Assembly (NCBI RefSeq): GCF_022815905.2
Contig: NZ_CP119327.1
Span: 806,001-870,000, forward strand
DNA length: 64,000 nucleotides
Direction of reading: 5' to 3'
Origin: Staphylococcus sp. NRL 16/872
GTDB lineage: Bacteria > Bacillota > Bacilli > Staphylococcales > Staphylococcaceae
Position 1 is the stretch's first letter; the number at the start of each line of letters is the position of its first letter. The position numbers and the translations under genes were made by a program. Below, piece by piece: positions 39,009 to 53,213 of this stretch. A model generated the notes under the pieces. That model was not told the origin of the DNA. It searched no databases and saw nothing but the letters and a program-made list of their open reading frames with translations.

Positions 39009-40118
39009 ATGAAAAAAATTATGACAGTCTTTGGTACAAGACCAGAAGCAATTAAAATGGCACCCTTAGTTAAAGCACTTGAAAATGACGACGAATTAGA
39101 GCCAATGATTGTTGTAACTGCTCAACATCGAGAAATGTTAGATTCAGTTTTAAAAACATTTAATATCCAACCACATTATGATTTAAATATCATGAAAGAA
39201 AATCAAACATTATCTGAAATTACGTCTAGCGCTATGATACAACTTGAAAATATCATTAAAGACGAACAACCAGATATGGTCCTTGTGCATGGAGATACTA
39301 CTACTACATTTTCAGGTGCTTTAGCTGCTTTTTATAATCAAACAGCTGTAGGGCATGTAGAAGCAGGATTAAGAACTGGCGATAAATATGCGCCGTTTCC
39401 TGAAGAAATCAATCGACAAATGGTAAGTAATATTGCCGACTTACATTTTGCACCTACTATAAATGCAGCTGAAAATTTAATCAAAGAGCAAAAAGACAGC
39501 GATTCTATCATTGTAACTGGTAATACAGCAATTGATACGTTGAATCTTACGATTAAAAATGACTACACGTCAGATGTTTTAAATAAGCATAAAAATAAAA
39601 AAATAATTTTATTAACCATGCATCGTAGAGAAAATATTGGTGTTCCTATGGAAAATGTTTTCGCAGCCATTAATAAAATTATTAGTGAGTATGACGATGT
39701 AGTGGTAGTTTATCCTCAGCACTTGAATCCTAAAGTGAGAGATTTATCAAGTAAATATTTTAGTGACCAAACGCGAGTGGAAAGAATAGAGCCATTAGAT
39801 GTCATAGATTTCCACAACTTTGCTAATAAGGCACATTTCATATTAACGGATTCTGGCGGAGTTCAAGAAGAAGCGCCTTCGTTAAATAAACCTGTCTTAG
39901 TATTAAGAGATGTTACAGAACGACCAGAAGGTGTGGCGGCTGGAACATTAAAAGTGATAGGCACAGAAGCGGATAATGTTTATTCAGAAATAAAAACATT
40001 ATTAGATGATTCAGCAACTTATAAAAATATGGCATCAACTCAAAATCCATATGGAGATGGTTTGGCATCAATAAGAATATGCGAAAGTATAAAATATTAT
40101 TTTGGATTAACTATTTAA
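39009..40118 (+). CDS. mnaA: UDP-N-acetylglucosamine 2-epimerase (non-hydrolysing)
   Basis: Interconverts UDP-GlcNAc and UDP-ManNAc for wall teichoic acid linkage-unit synthesis. The 369-aa GT-B-fold enzyme has FGTRPEAIKMAP at the N-terminus, HGDTTTTFSGAL near 96, GHVEAGLRTGD near 116, and DSGGVQEEAP near 281. GGAG precedes the ATG. Its place between upp and the atp operon is conserved in staphylococci. Confidence 0.95.
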   Translation: MKKIMTVFGTRPEAIKMAPLVKALENDDELEPMIVVTAQHREMLDSVLKTFNIQPHYDLNIMKENQTLSEITSSAMIQLENIIKDEQPDMVLVHGDTTTTFSGALAAFYNQTAVGHVEAGLRTGDKYAPFPEEINRQMVSNIADLHFAPTINAAENLIKEQKDSDSIIVTGNTAIDTLNLTIKNDYTSDVLNKHKNKKIILLTMHRRENIGVPMENVFAAINKIISEYDDVVVVYPQHLNPKVRDLSSKYFSDQTRVERIEPLDVIDFHNFANKAHFILTDSGGVQEEAPSLNKPVLVLRDVTERPEGVAAGTLKVIGTEADNVYSEIKTLLDDSATYKNMASTQNPYGDGLASIRICESIKYYFGLTI

Positions 40119-40191
40119 AAGCCAAAAGAATTCAAAATGTGAATATTTTGTGACAAAATAGCATGGAATTTTTACAACAATTTGAATAGAA

Positions 40192-40220
40192 TTGACACGA
40201 TATATACGCTATATTATTAT
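40192..40220 (+). promoter_or_regulatory. atp operon promoter
   Basis: TTGACA (40192-40197), 17-base spacer, TATTAT (40215-40220), 62 bases before atpI. A near-consensus sigma-A promoter. Confidence 0.75.
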
Positions 40221-40281
40221 TAAAATTGTATGAGTGGAACGGTTTACACGATACTCATAAGTAATTGTGGAGGCACTACGA

Positions 40282-41384
<1,103 letters not shown>

Positions 41385-41389
41385 TTTAA

Positions 41390-41629
<240 letters not shown>

Positions 41630-41641
41630 GAAATGTTTTGA

Positions 41642-41665
41642 GGCGAAGTCTCTTTGATCTTCGCC
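41642..41665 (+). other. intra-operon hairpin between atpE and atpF
   Basis: GGCGAAG (41642-41648) pairs perfectly with CTTCGCC (41659-41665), 12 bases after the atpE stop. There is only a mixed T-tract behind it (GTTCGTTTTA). It could stabilise the 3' end of the atpE message or cause partial termination. Confidence 0.55.
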
Positions 41666-41716
41666 GTTCGTTTTATTTAATGCAAATATGATGATTAATA
41701 ATGAAAGGAGTGTCGA

Positions 41717-42247
41717 ATGCCAGTGAATGCATTAGCTAATTCATATGTTTTGGGTGCAGCAGCCGGTGGTGTTGAGTGGGGAACAGTTTTTGTTACCGTT
41801 GTAACATTTGTTATCCTCTTAGCATTATTGAAAAAATTTGCTTGGGGTCCATTAAAAGAAGTAATGGATAAACGTGAAAGAGATATTAATAAAGATATCG
41901 ATGAAGCGGAAGAAGCAAAACTTAATGCGCAAAAACTTGAAGAAGAAAATAGAAAGACACTTAAAGAAACACAAGATGAAGTTCAACGTATCCTTGAAGA
42001 CGCTAGAGTTCAAGCTCGTAAACAACATGAAGAAATCGTTCATGAAGCTAACGTTCGTGCAAATGGTATGATTGAAACTGCTCAAAGTGAAATTAACAGT
42101 GAAAAAGAACGCGCACTTGCAGATATTAATAATCAAGTTTCTGAATTATCAGTATTGATTGCTTCTAAAGTACTTCAAAAAGAAATTTCTGAACAAGATC
42201 AGAAAGCATTAGTTGATAAGTATCTTAAAGAGGCAGGCGATAAATAA
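41717..42247 (+). CDS. atpF: ATP synthase F0 subunit b
   Basis: The 176-aa peripheral stalk protein: one membrane helix (about 18-38, ending [10 protein letters not shown]) followed by a long charged coiled coil. AAAGGAGTG precedes the ATG. Its TAA shares a base with the atpH start. Confidence 0.97.
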   Translation: MPVNALANSYVLGAAAGGVEWGTVFVTVVTFVILLALLKKFAWGPLKEVMDKRERDINKDIDEAEEAKLNAQKLEEENRKTLKETQDEVQRILEDARVQARKQHEEIVHEANVRANGMIETAQSEINSEKERALADINNQVSELSVLIASKVLQKEISEQDQKALVDKYLKEAGDK

Positions 42248-42786
42248 TGGCAGATGTAGCAAAAAAATATGCTAAAGCATTATTTGATGTTTCTATTGAT
42301 AAAGACAGACTTGATTTAATGTATGAAGAGTTAAAAGTAGTGAATGACGCTACGCAACAATATCAACAAGAATTAAAAGCTATTGATTCAAATCCTAGCA
42401 AACCTGCTTCTGAAAGACGCAAATTTGTAGGAATTGTGTTCGGTGAGGCGAATTATTACTTAAAAAATATGCTAATGATATTAGCAAATAACCGTCATTT
42501 AGCGTTAATTAATTCTATTTTCAAAGAATTTACTAGTTTCTATAACGCTCACTATAATCAAGATACAGCAATAGTTGAGTCAGTTTATCAATTGACTGAA
42601 GAAGAACTAGATAGAATTCGAAATGTAATTATTAACCAAACTAAGTTGTCAAACGTACATATTAATACTAAAATCAACCCTGATTTAATTGGTGGTTTCA
42701 GAGTGAAAGTTGGCACAACTGTTTTAGACGGTAGTGTTAAGAACGACTTAGAACAAATTGAACGTAAATTTAGAAGAGTTAACTAA
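42247..42786 (+). CDS. atpH: ATP synthase F1 subunit delta
   Basis: The 179-aa stalk-top subunit linking b to the alpha/beta hexamer. VAKKYAKALFDV at the N-terminus and the C-terminal signature INPDLIGGFRVKVGTTVLDGSV are typical. One-base overlap with atpF couples their translation. Confidence 0.97.
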   Translation: MADVAKKYAKALFDVSIDKDRLDLMYEELKVVNDATQQYQQELKAIDSNPSKPASERRKFVGIVFGEANYYLKNMLMILANNRHLALINSIFKEFTSFYNAHYNQDTAIVESVYQLTEEELDRIRNVIINQTKLSNVHINTKINPDLIGGFRVKVGTTVLDGSVKNDLEQIERKFRRVN

Positions 42787-42805
42787 AATAAGAGGAGTGA
42801 CATAG

Positions 42806-44314
<1,509 letters not shown>

Positions 44315-44318
44315 TTAA

Positions 44319-46646
<2,328 letters not shown>

Positions 46647-46667
46647 ACTAATTAGGAGGAATAGATT

Positions 46668-47069
46668 ATGAGTACTTTAAATCTTGATATTGTCACTCCT
46701 AATGGTTCAGTCTACGAAAAAGATAACGTTGAACTAGTTGTTTTTCAAACGACAGCTGGGGAAATGGGTGTCATGAGTGGACATATTCCGACAGTTGCCG
46801 CATTAAAAACAGGCCATGTTAAAGTGAATTTTAAAGATGGTTCTGAGTATATAGCTGTTAGTGGTGGCTTTGTTGAAATTAGACAACAAAAAGTATCTGT
46901 AATTGTACAAACAGCTGAAGCTGCTAGTGAAATTGACGTTGAAAGAGCTAAATTAGCTCAACAAAGAGCGCTATCACATTTAGAAGATGAGGATAATAGT
47001 GATATTAACCGAGCTAAACGTGCATTAGCAAGAGCAGAAAATCGCTTACGCGTAGCTGAATTAAAATAA
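46668..47069 (+). CDS. atpC: ATP synthase F1 subunit epsilon
   Basis: The 133-aa intrinsic inhibitor and rotor subunit: N-terminal beta-sandwich (IVTPNGSVYEKD, GEMGVMSGHIP) and a C-terminal helical hairpin (ERAKLAQQRAL, RAKRALARAENRLRVAE). Last gene of the operon; its terminator is directly followed by an insertion sequence. Confidence 0.97.
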   Translation: MSTLNLDIVTPNGSVYEKDNVELVVFQTTAGEMGVMSGHIPTVAALKTGHVKVNFKDGSEYIAVSGGFVEIRQQKVSVIVQTAEAASEIDVERAKLAQQRALSHLEDEDNSDINRAKRALARAENRLRVAELK

Positions 47070-47075
47070 ATTGAT

Positions 47076-47116
47076 AAAGGTTTGGAAGCTAAATTGGTTT
47101 CCAAACCTTTTTTATT
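47076..47116 (+). terminator. intrinsic terminator of the atp operon
   Basis: AAAGGTTTGGAA (47076-47087) pairs perfectly with TTCCAAACCTTT (47099-47110); the T-tract runs into the target duplication of IS copy 1. Confidence 0.93.
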
Positions 47117-47119
47117 TTT
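47112..47119. repeat. 8-bp target duplication, left side of IS copy 1
   Basis: TTATTTTT, repeated exactly at 48609-48616. It lies in the T-tract of the atpC terminator. Confidence 0.9.
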
Positions 47120-47130
47120 GGCTCTATAAT

Positions 47131-47169
47131 AAATCGGACTGATGATAAAAAATCATCAGCCCGATTTTT
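47131..47169 (+). terminator. left-end hairpin of IS copy 1
   Basis: Bases 47131-47146 pair with 47152-47167, with one A-C mismatch, and a T-run follows. The 5' arm is part of the terminal inverted repeat. It probably stops transcription entering the IS. Confidence 0.75.
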
Positions 47170-47250
47170 ATGTTTTGAATACAAAAATAGCACAATTACC
47201 TCTATAATTATTAGCTACCACACCAAATAAAAAAGAAAGGTAATGCGCCT

Positions 47251-48567
47251 ATGTGTAAGTCTATATTAAATACATTAAGAATTAAAGATAAAAATCTAAG
47301 TTTTTCAGATGAAGTGACTGAGAAAAAATATAAAGGACGAAAGAGTCTGTTTTACTATGCAGAGCTTACTTATCAACCTACACATTGTGAAAATTGTTTA
47401 ACTAAAAACGAAAATTTCTCTATAGTGAAAAATGGTAAGAAAACTTCAACGATTACTTTACTTAAAATTATGGAAATGCCTGCTTATTTAAAGCTTCAAA
47501 AACAAAGATTTTATTGTAAAACATGTGATAGTTATTTTACTGCTAAATCTAATATTGTCGACGATTATTGTTTTATTTCTAACAAAACAAAACTTGCAGT
47601 TTTAGATAAAGCGCAAGAATACCGCTCTCAAAAATCTATCGCTAAGTCATGCTTAGTATCATCAATGACTGTATCTAGAGTGATTAATCAAGCGGCAAGC
47701 GACGTAGGTCAGTCTTCTTTTGATGCTTTACCTGAACACTTAATGATGGACGAATTTAAAAGTGTTAAAAATGTAATTGGAAAAATGAGTTTTATTTATG
47801 CAGATGCTGTATCGCACCGCATCGTAGATGTGGTAGCAGATCGTAAGTTAAAATCGCTGAAAGATCATTTTTATCGTTATTCCTTGAAACTAAGACAAAA
47901 AGTCAAAACTGTAACGATTGATATGTATGAACCCTATATGTCGCTAATCAAGCAATTATTTCCTAATGCGAAGATTATTATTGATCGTTTTCATATTGTT
48001 CAATCTTTAAATCGAGCGTTAAATATGTCTAGAGTTCATATAATGAATTGTTATAAAACCTCTAATAGACCGCTTTATAATAAATATAAAAGTTATTGGA
48101 AACTATTTCTTAAACCTTTTGAAACGCTAGAAGCATTTAATTATCGTAAAGTTCGTTTATTTAAAGAGTGGAAAACCGAAAAAGGAATTATGAATTACTT
48201 ATTAAGTGTAGATGTTGAATTATTTAATACATATCACTACGTTCATGAGCTAAGACGATTATTAAAAGAAAACCAAATAGAGAAATTTACTCATAAACTC
48301 TTTTCTATTCATCTTTCAGATGTGTGTCCTAAATTACGTCCAGTTATTAGAACTTTAAGAAGATTAACAGCTTTCATTGAAAACACCATGATATATTCTA
48401 ACCTGACCAACGGTCCGTTAGAAGGAATTAATAATAAAATCAAACTCATTAAAAGGGTATCTTTTGGTTATAGAAATTATGATAATTTACGTAATCGAAT
48501 TATTATAATTTCGCGACTATTTGCCTCAACAACAAAAAAAGAGATTAAACAACCTAAGGTTGCTTAA
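47251..48567 (+). CDS. ISL3-family transposase (copy 1)
   Basis: A 438-aa DDE transposase. The N-terminal zinc-finger region has HCENC and CKTC pairs, a helix-turn-helix follows (QKSIAKSCLVSSMTVSRVI), and the catalytic acids are probably Asp in MMDEFKSVK, Asp in TIDMYEPYM and Glu in GPLEGINNKIK, the ISL3 signature. AAAGG lies 12 bases before the ATG. It appears intact, so the element may be active. Protein sequence is nearly identical to copy 2; differences gather in the first 60 residues. Confidence 0.95.
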   Translation: MCKSILNTLRIKDKNLSFSDEVTEKKYKGRKSLFYYAELTYQPTHCENCLTKNENFSIVKNGKKTSTITLLKIMEMPAYLKLQKQRFYCKTCDSYFTAKSNIVDDYCFISNKTKLAVLDKAQEYRSQKSIAKSCLVSSMTVSRVINQAASDVGQSSFDALPEHLMMDEFKSVKNVIGKMSFIYADAVSHRIVDVVADRKLKSLKDHFYRYSLKLRQKVKTVTIDMYEPYMSLIKQLFPNAKIIIDRFHIVQSLNRALNMSRVHIMNCYKTSNRPLYNKYKSYWKLFLKPFETLEAFNYRKVRLFKEWKTEKGIMNYLLSVDVELFNTYHYVHELRRLLKENQIEKFTHKLFSIHLSDVCPKLRPVIRTLRRLTAFIENTMIYSNLTNGPLEGINNKIKLIKRVSFGYRNYDNLRNRIIIISRLFASTTKKEIKQPKVA

Positions 48568-48608
48568 TCTCAATATTAGGACTCATCAGTCCGATTTGAC
48601 GTAGAGCC

Positions 48609-48616
48609 TTATTTTT
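48609..48616. repeat. 8-bp target duplication, right side of IS copy 1
   Basis: TTATTTTT, identical to 47112-47119. Confidence 0.9.
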
Positions 48617-48693
48617 ATAATGATTATCTTGAGTATCATTCTATACATATTTAATGTACAATATAATACAGTAATCTTTAAGGAGAGTTAGTT

Positions 48694-48927
48694 ATGGACT
48701 ATATAGGTCAATTTGCAATTATACATTTAATATTACATGTCATTTGTATATGTATAGCATATTGGGCATTAAACTCTCTTAGATTAGATAACCTATTTAA
48801 AAAAGGTTATGCTACTCAAGTTCAAGTTTGTCTAATATTCATGGCAATTTTATTAGGAACTGCAGTTAGCAACTTTTTGATTGATTTATTACAATATTCA
48901 ACACAAGTAAAATATTTATTCCAATAA
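48694..48927 (+). CDS. DUF1146 small membrane protein (YwzB-like)
   Basis: A 77-aa protein with two membrane helices (about 7-27 and 45-67). In B. subtilis a DUF1146 protein, YwzB, lies between the atp operon and murAA, exactly as here. Function unknown. AAGGAGAG precedes the ATG. IS copy 1 now separates it from atpC, but the insertion lies beyond the atp terminator, so its own promoter downstream of the IS probably remains. Confidence 0.85.
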   Translation: MDYIGQFAIIHLILHVICICIAYWALNSLRLDNLFKKGYATQVQVCLIFMAILLGTAVSNFLIDLLQYSTQVKYLFQ

Positions 48928-49032
48928 ATCAATATCTGTTAATTAATTTGAAAAGTGGATATAATTAATAAATAAAACTATTTAAAATAGGGAAATGATG
49001 AAAATAGTAGGAGTTTAAAGTGGAGGATTAAA

Positions 49033-50298
49033 ATGGATAAAATAGTTATAAATGGAGGCAATCGCCTAACTGGAGAAGTTCAAGTAGAAGGAGCGAAAAA
49101 TGCAGTATTACCTGTACTTACCGCTTCATTATTAGCTTCTGAAGGACAAAGTAAATTGGTAAATGTTCCAGATTTAAGCGATGTCATAACAATTAACAAT
49201 GTCTTATCAACATTAAACGCTAAAGTTGAATACAATAAAGAAGAGGGCGCAGTAACAGTGGATGCGTCAGCTACATTGAATGAGGAAGCACCTTATGAAT
49301 ATGTAAGTAAAATGAGAGCAAGTGTCTTGGTTATGGGACCTTTATTAGCTCGTTTAGGTCATGCTATTGTAGCGTTACCTGGTGGTTGTGCAATCGGCGC
49401 TCGTCCTATTGAACAACATATTAAAGGATTTGAAGCATTAGGAGCTGAAATTCACCTTGAAAATGGTAACATCTATGCTAGTACTAAAGATGGTTTAAAA
49501 GGGGCAGATATTCACTTAGATTTCCCAAGTGTAGGTGCTACTCAAAACATTATTATGGCAGCTTCATTAGCTAAAGGTAAGACTGTCATTGAAAATGTAG
49601 CAAAAGAACCTGAAATTGTGGATTTAGCTAACTATATCAATGAAATGGGTGGTAAAGTCACAGGCGCAGGTACAGATACTATCACTATTCATGGTGTTGA
49701 AAAACTAAAAGGCGTGGAACACTCAATTATCCCAGATAGAATCGAAGCAGGTACATTAATTATTGCTGCAGCGATAACAAGAGGGGATGTCTTCGTACGT
49801 GATGCAGTCAAAGAACACATGACAAGTCTAATCTATAAATTAGAAGAAATGGGTGTCAATTTAGATTTCCAAGAAGACGGTGTACGTGTCACTGCTGAGG
49901 GTGAATTAAAACCAGTAGATGTTAAAACATTACCTCATCCTGGTTTTCCAACTGATATGCAATCTCAAATGATGGCTTTATTATTAACAGCTGAAGGTCA
50001 TAAAGTGATTACCGAAACTGTCTTTGAAAATAGATTTATGCATGTTGCAGAATTTAGACGTATGAACGCTAATATTACTGTAGAGGGTAGAAGTGCTAAA
50101 ATTGCTGGTAAGAGCCAATTACAAGGTGCTCAAGTTAAAGCAACTGACTTAAGAGCTGCAGCTGCGTTGATTTTAGCAGGCTTAGTAGCGGATGGTACGA
50201 CTCAAGTGACAGAATTAAAACATTTAGATCGTGGCTATGTTAATTTCCATGAAAAATTAAAATCACTTGGTGCAGATATTGAACGTATCAATGACTAA
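49033..50298 (+). CDS. murA: UDP-N-acetylglucosamine 1-carboxyvinyltransferase (paralogue 1)
   Basis: Same reaction as murZ at 26.9 kb. The 421-aa protein keeps the substrate-binding Lys22 (EGAKNAV) and catalytic Cys119 in [15 protein letters not shown], the classic loop. Position after the atp operon and before fabZ identifies it as MurA/MurAA, usually the main copy in low-GC Gram-positives. TGGAGGA precedes the ATG; fabZ follows by 42 bases. Confidence 0.96.
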   Translation: MDKIVINGGNRLTGEVQVEGAKNAVLPVLTASLLASEGQSKLVNVPDLSDVITINNVLSTLNAKVEYNKEEGAVTVDASATLNEEAPYEYVSKMRASVLVMGPLLARLGHAIVALPGGCAIGARPIEQHIKGFEALGAEIHLENGNIYASTKDGLKGADIHLDFPSVGATQNIIMAASLAKGKTVIENVAKEPEIVDLANYINEMGGKVTGAGTDTITIHGVEKLKGVEHSIIPDRIEAGTLIIAAAITRGDVFVRDAVKEHMTSLIYKLEEMGVNLDFQEDGVRVTAEGELKPVDVKTLPHPGFPTDMQSQMMALLLTAEGHKVITETVFENRFMHVAEFRRMNANITVEGRSAKIAGKSQLQGAQVKATDLRAAAALILAGLVADGTTQVTELKHLDRGYVNFHEKLKSLGADIERIND

Positions 50299-50340
50299 TT
50301 TTGACATCAAATGATAAATTATTGCTGGAGGTAGTTTCAA

Positions 50341-50778
50341 ATGGAAACAATTTTTGATTACAATCAAATTAAACAAATTATCCCACACAGACAACCATTT
50401 TTATTAATTGACCGAGTGGTTGAATATGAAGAAGGTAAACGTTGTGTAGGTTTAAAACAAGTTTCAGGGAATGAACCATTTTTCCAAGGACATTTTCCAG
50501 ATTACGCTGTAATGCCTGGTGTATTAATTACTGAAGCGTTAGCTCAAACAGGCGCAGTAGCTATGCTTAATAGCGAAGAGAATAAAGGTAAAATTGCTTT
50601 ATTTGCTGGAATTGATAAATGTCGTTTTAAAAAACAAGTGACACCTGGGGATACTTTGTTATTAGAAGTTGAAATTACTAAAATTAAAGGTCCAATTGGT
50701 AAAGGTACGGCTAAAGCTACCGTTGATGGTCAACTTGCTTGTAGTTGTGAACTTACATTTGCAATCCAAGACGCATAA
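50341..50778 (+). CDS. fabZ: 3-hydroxyacyl-[acyl-carrier-protein] dehydratase
   Basis: Dehydrates 3-hydroxyacyl-ACP in fatty-acid elongation. The 145-aa hot-dog protein has [11 protein letters not shown] and the catalytic His51 and Glu65 in [28 protein letters not shown] precedes the ATG. Probably co-transcribed with murA and closed by a strong terminator. Confidence 0.97.
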   Translation: METIFDYNQIKQIIPHRQPFLLIDRVVEYEEGKRCVGLKQVSGNEPFFQGHFPDYAVMPGVLITEALAQTGAVAMLNSEENKGKIALFAGIDKCRFKKQVTPGDTLLLEVEITKIKGPIGKGTAKATVDGQLACSCELTFAIQDA

Positions 50779-50784
50779 TCGTAA

Positions 50785-50825
50785 AAAAGCACTCTTGATA
50801 GTTAATACTATCATAGAGTGCTTTT
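50785..50825. terminator. bidirectional intrinsic terminator
   Basis: AAAAGCACTCT pairs with AGAGTGCTTTT; inside it TGATAGT pairs with ACTATCA. It separates converging fabZ and the YwpF-like gene. Confidence 0.92.
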
Positions 50826-50826
50826 A

Positions 50827-51270
50827 TTATTCTCGTTCAAATTTTTCTTCTTTTAGTTTAGGTTTAGATTGCATCATACGATTAAATGTAATTTTCAATT
50901 CTTCTCCTGATAAACCTTCATCCACTAATTGTTCTAATAAACTTTCGGCATATACTTGACGTAACGTATAAATATGACATTCAAATACGATAGACATTGT
51001 GGTATCGAAAGAAACTAAACTTTTGATGGTAGCGTCGAATAAAGCTGGATCATTGGACGGTCTAGTAATAACCACACGAATATCTAATAATGTTTGATCA
51101 TTATAGTATTTTTTCATAGCTTCATAATGGGCATTTGAAATAACTACTTCTAATAACCAACCTGTTCCACTACTTTCTTTGTTAATAATAACGCCATCTT
51201 TTAATTCAAATTCAGTAATTCCACCATTTTCATTCACAATTTGAAAACGCACCGCTTTAAAAGTCTTCAC
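50827..51270 (-). CDS. YwpF-like family protein, function unknown
   Basis: A 147-aa protein of mixed alpha/beta make-up with FKAVRFQIVNENG at the start and a charged KEEKFERE end, resembling the YwpF-like family. In B. subtilis ywpF lies near fabZ (ywpB) and ssbB (ywpH), as here. The start is GTG at 51270, with AGGATGTGA upstream. Function unknown. Confidence 0.72.
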   Translation of the reverse strand: MKTFKAVRFQIVNENGGITEFELKDGVIINKESSGTGWLLEVVISNAHYEAMKKYYNDQTLLDIRVVITRPSNDPALFDATIKSLVSFDTTMSIVFECHIYTLRQVYAESLLEQLVDEGLSGEELKITFNRMMQSKPKLKEEKFERE

Positions 51271-51456
51271 TTAATCACATCCTAAAAATTTTGAAAATAT
51301 GCAATAAATTAGAAATTATTTAATTAGTCATTTAATTTTTAACTATTTTCTTTAAATATAACAAATTTTGATTATAAATAGTAAATTTTTATTGAAAAAT
51401 GGTGTTTTGACGTATACCTAAAATGTCATTAATATAAATTTAGAAGGAGGTGACAC

Positions 51457-51855
51457 ATGCTAAATAAGATAGTAATTGTAGGTCGTATGACTAAAGATGC
51501 TCAAATCTATGAAAAGGAAGAGGTGAAAATTGCTACCTTTAGCGTTGCAACTGAACGTAATTACAAAGACGATAATAATGAAATTGTTTGTGACTATATT
51601 TTTTGTAAAGCTTTTGGCAAAACAGCAACGAATATCGAAAAATATACTAGTCAAGGTTCATTAGTAGGTATCACTGGCCAGATGCGTTCACGCAAGTATG
51701 AAAAAGAAGGGCAAACGCATTTTGTAACAGAATTATATGTAGAAACTATAAAATTTATGTCCCCACAATCTAAAAATAACGAAATTCTCTCAAATAGCTC
51801 GTTTATTGAAGACACTTATCCCCTAGATAATCTAGACATTATTAATATTAATTAA
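51457..51855 (+). CDS. single-stranded DNA-binding protein, SsbB/YwpH type
   Basis: A 132-aa protein whose first 105 residues are a standard SSB OB-fold (MLNKIVIVGRMTKD, FSVATER, DYIFCKAFGKTA, GSLVGITGQMRSRKYE). The tail is short and ends DNLDIININ; the usual DDDIPF-like tip that recruits partner proteins is missing. This matches the second, competence-associated SSB class rather than the essential SSB. GAAGGAGGTG, an almost perfect ribosome site, precedes the ATG. A ComK- or SigH-dependent promoter is possible but none is visible with confidence. Confidence 0.9.
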   Translation: MLNKIVIVGRMTKDAQIYEKEEVKIATFSVATERNYKDDNNEIVCDYIFCKAFGKTATNIEKYTSQGSLVGITGQMRSRKYEKEGQTHFVTELYVETIKFMSPQSKNNEILSNSSFIEDTYPLDNLDIININ

Positions 51856-51927
51856 ATTCAAATCAACTCTCTAAACTTTAACTCCAATCTTTTCTATTTT
51901 ATATATAACATCTTTCAATTATACTCA

Positions 51928-51975
51928 GAATCTCTCTTTATTGATTTCGATTAATAGGGAGAGGTTCTTAATTTT
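51928..51975 (+). terminator. probable terminator of the ssb gene
   Basis: A long stem GAATCTCTCTTTATTGA with TTAATAGGGAGAGGTTC, including G-U pairs, followed by a T-rich tail. Confidence 0.7.
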
Positions 51976-52095
51976 TGCGATAATTGTTTGAAAAATTTCA
52001 GTTTTATTACATACATAATAATCTAACGTATATTCTTCAAAACTGGCATGAAAGAACTGTAAACGAATTTTTAATTAATTTAAGAACGATTTTAA

Positions 52096-52112
52096 TGTAA
52101 TTCCTATGTAAA
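52096..52112. promoter_or_regulatory. WalR box upstream of sceD
   Basis: TGTAAT-TCCTA-TGTAAA fits TGTWAH-N5-TGTWAH exactly, the direct repeat bound by WalR. It lies 110 bases before sceD, a known WalKR target type. Confidence 0.75.
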
Positions 52113-52221
52113 AAAGATACTTTCTTTTTTATTTGGCTGTAACTTGCGCTTGCTCTTCAGATGTTACAGTAGGGTTTGTAAATTAATTGATTAAGAAAAA
52201 ATATTGGAGGGCATATACACT

Positions 52222-52938
52222 ATGAAAAAGACTATTATTGCTTCAACATTAGCAGTAGGCCTAGGAGTAGCAGCTGGAAATGCGGGTCATGCAGATGCAA
52301 GTGAATCTCAAATCAATAAAGCTGAATTAGCACAACTAGCTCAATCAAATGATCAATCATTAAACAATAGCCCTATTCAACAAGGTGCTTATAATATGAC
52401 ATTTGATTATAATGGCTTCACTTACCACTTTGAATCAGATGGTAGTAATTGGAGTTGGGACTACAATCAATCAGGTCAAACTGGTCAATCTTCACAAGCA
52501 ACACAACAACAAGGTGTAAGCCAACAAGCTTCAACTTCTAATAATCAAAGTTCAGGTAAAGTGGTAACTTCACAAACACAAACTAGTCAACAACAACCAA
52601 CTCAAACTCAACAAGCACCACAAACAAATCAATCTCAACAACCACAACAAGCATCAACAAGTAACAATACAACAAATACAGCTTCAAGTGGTTCTTCAGT
52701 ACATGTAAACGAACATTTACAACAAATCGCACAACGTGAATCTCGTGGTGATATTCATGCTGTCAACCCAAGTTCTGGTGCAGCAGGTAAATATCAATTC
52801 TTACAATCTACATGGGATACAGTAGCACCTGATGAATATAAAGGTGTATCACCAGCTCAAGCACCTGAAAGTGTTCAAGATGCTACAGCTGTAAAATTAT
52901 ATAATACTGAAGGCCCATCACATTGGGTAACTGCTTAA
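52222..52938 (+). CDS. sceD: secreted transglycosylase SceD
   Basis: A 238-aa secreted peptidoglycan-cleaving enzyme of the IsaA/SceD group. Signal peptide [10 protein letters not shown]...AGHADA, cleavage predicted after residue 26; a [16 protein letters not shown] segment; a low-complexity Gln/Ser/Thr-rich linker (about 84-158); and the C-terminal lytic transglycosylase-like domain with Glu173 in [12 protein letters not shown] and [13 protein letters not shown]. Start at ATG 52222 after GGAGGG. A WalR box upstream indicates control by the cell-wall two-component system. Confidence 0.95.
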   Translation: MKKTIIASTLAVGLGVAAGNAGHADASESQINKAELAQLAQSNDQSLNNSPIQQGAYNMTFDYNGFTYHFESDGSNWSWDYNQSGQTGQSSQATQQQGVSQQASTSNNQSSGKVVTSQTQTSQQQPTQTQQAPQTNQSQQPQQASTSNNTTNTASSGSSVHVNEHLQQIAQRESRGDIHAVNPSSGAAGKYQFLQSTWDTVAPDEYKGVSPAQAPESVQDATAVKLYNTEGPSHWVTA

Positions 52939-52947
52939 ATTTGAAAC

Positions 52948-52987
52948 AGCCGGAATATTTCCATTAATGAAATATTCCGGCTTTTTA
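52948..52987 (+). terminator. intrinsic terminator of sceD
   Basis: A perfect 14-bp stem (52948-52961 with 52969-52982), 7-base loop, five T. Confidence 0.92.
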
Positions 52988-53033
52988 ATTGAAAAATGAA
53001 TATCTGTTTGATAATGTAAAATTAATAAAATAA

Positions 53034-53122
53034 AACTACTAGGGGAGCCAACCACAATGGCTGAGATGAATGTTCAGACCCTTATAACCTGATTTGGTTA
53101 GTACCAACGTAGGAAAGTAGTT
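53034..53122 (+). promoter_or_regulatory. TPP riboswitch (THI element)
   Basis: P1 is AACTACT/AGTAGTT. Inside are the conserved blocks GGGGAGCC, GGCTGAGA, GACCCTT, AACCTGAT, GGTTAGTACCAACGTAGG. It senses thiamine pyrophosphate and, with the terminator that follows, controls tenA-thiD-thiM-thiE. Confidence 0.97.
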
Positions 53123-53151
53123 ATGTAATTTTACATGCTTTTTAAAGGATG

Positions 53152-53190
53152 ACTACATTTCTGCGTTGCTAGGTGGGAATGTAGTTTTTT
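53152..53190 (+). terminator. regulated terminator of the TPP riboswitch
   Basis: ACTACATTT (53152-53160) pairs with GAATGTAGT (53177-53185), with T-tract. The ACTAC of its 5' arm can also pair with the GTAGT of the aptamer P1 3' strand, so TPP-bound aptamer leaves the terminator free to form. Confidence 0.85.
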
Positions 53191-53213
53191 TATATATTTA
53201 AGGAGGAATTATG

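Larger units (their letters stand above)
47120..48608 (+). mobile_element. ISL3-family insertion sequence, copy 1 (1,489 bp)
   Basis: Terminal inverted repeats begin GGCTCTA at both ends; the left (47120-47145) and right (48608-48583, minus strand) ends match over 26 bases except for a 3-4 base block (TAAT versus CGTC). The element is bounded by exact 8-bp target duplications, the ISL3 hallmark length. It carries one intact transposase gene and a hairpin at the left end. Another copy of identical length lies at 57124-58612. Confidence 0.95.
51856..52221. other. 366-bp intergenic region between ssb and sceD
   Basis: It holds a terminator (51928-51975), a WalR box (52096-52112), an inverted repeat CTGTAAC/GTTACAG (52137-52143 and 52163-52169) and the sceD ribosome site GGAGGG. 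A short GC-richer patch lies between the repeat arms. No ORF with a ribosome site was seen. Confidence 0.6.

Noticed and set aside
41852..42136. Phe/Cys-rich minus-strand frame opposite atpF
   Set aside because: It mirrors the Lys/Glu-rich coiled coil of subunit b; no ribosome site.
50669..50959. Plus-strand frame overlapping the end of fabZ and the YwpF-like gene
   Set aside because: It crosses a strong terminator and has no ribosome site.
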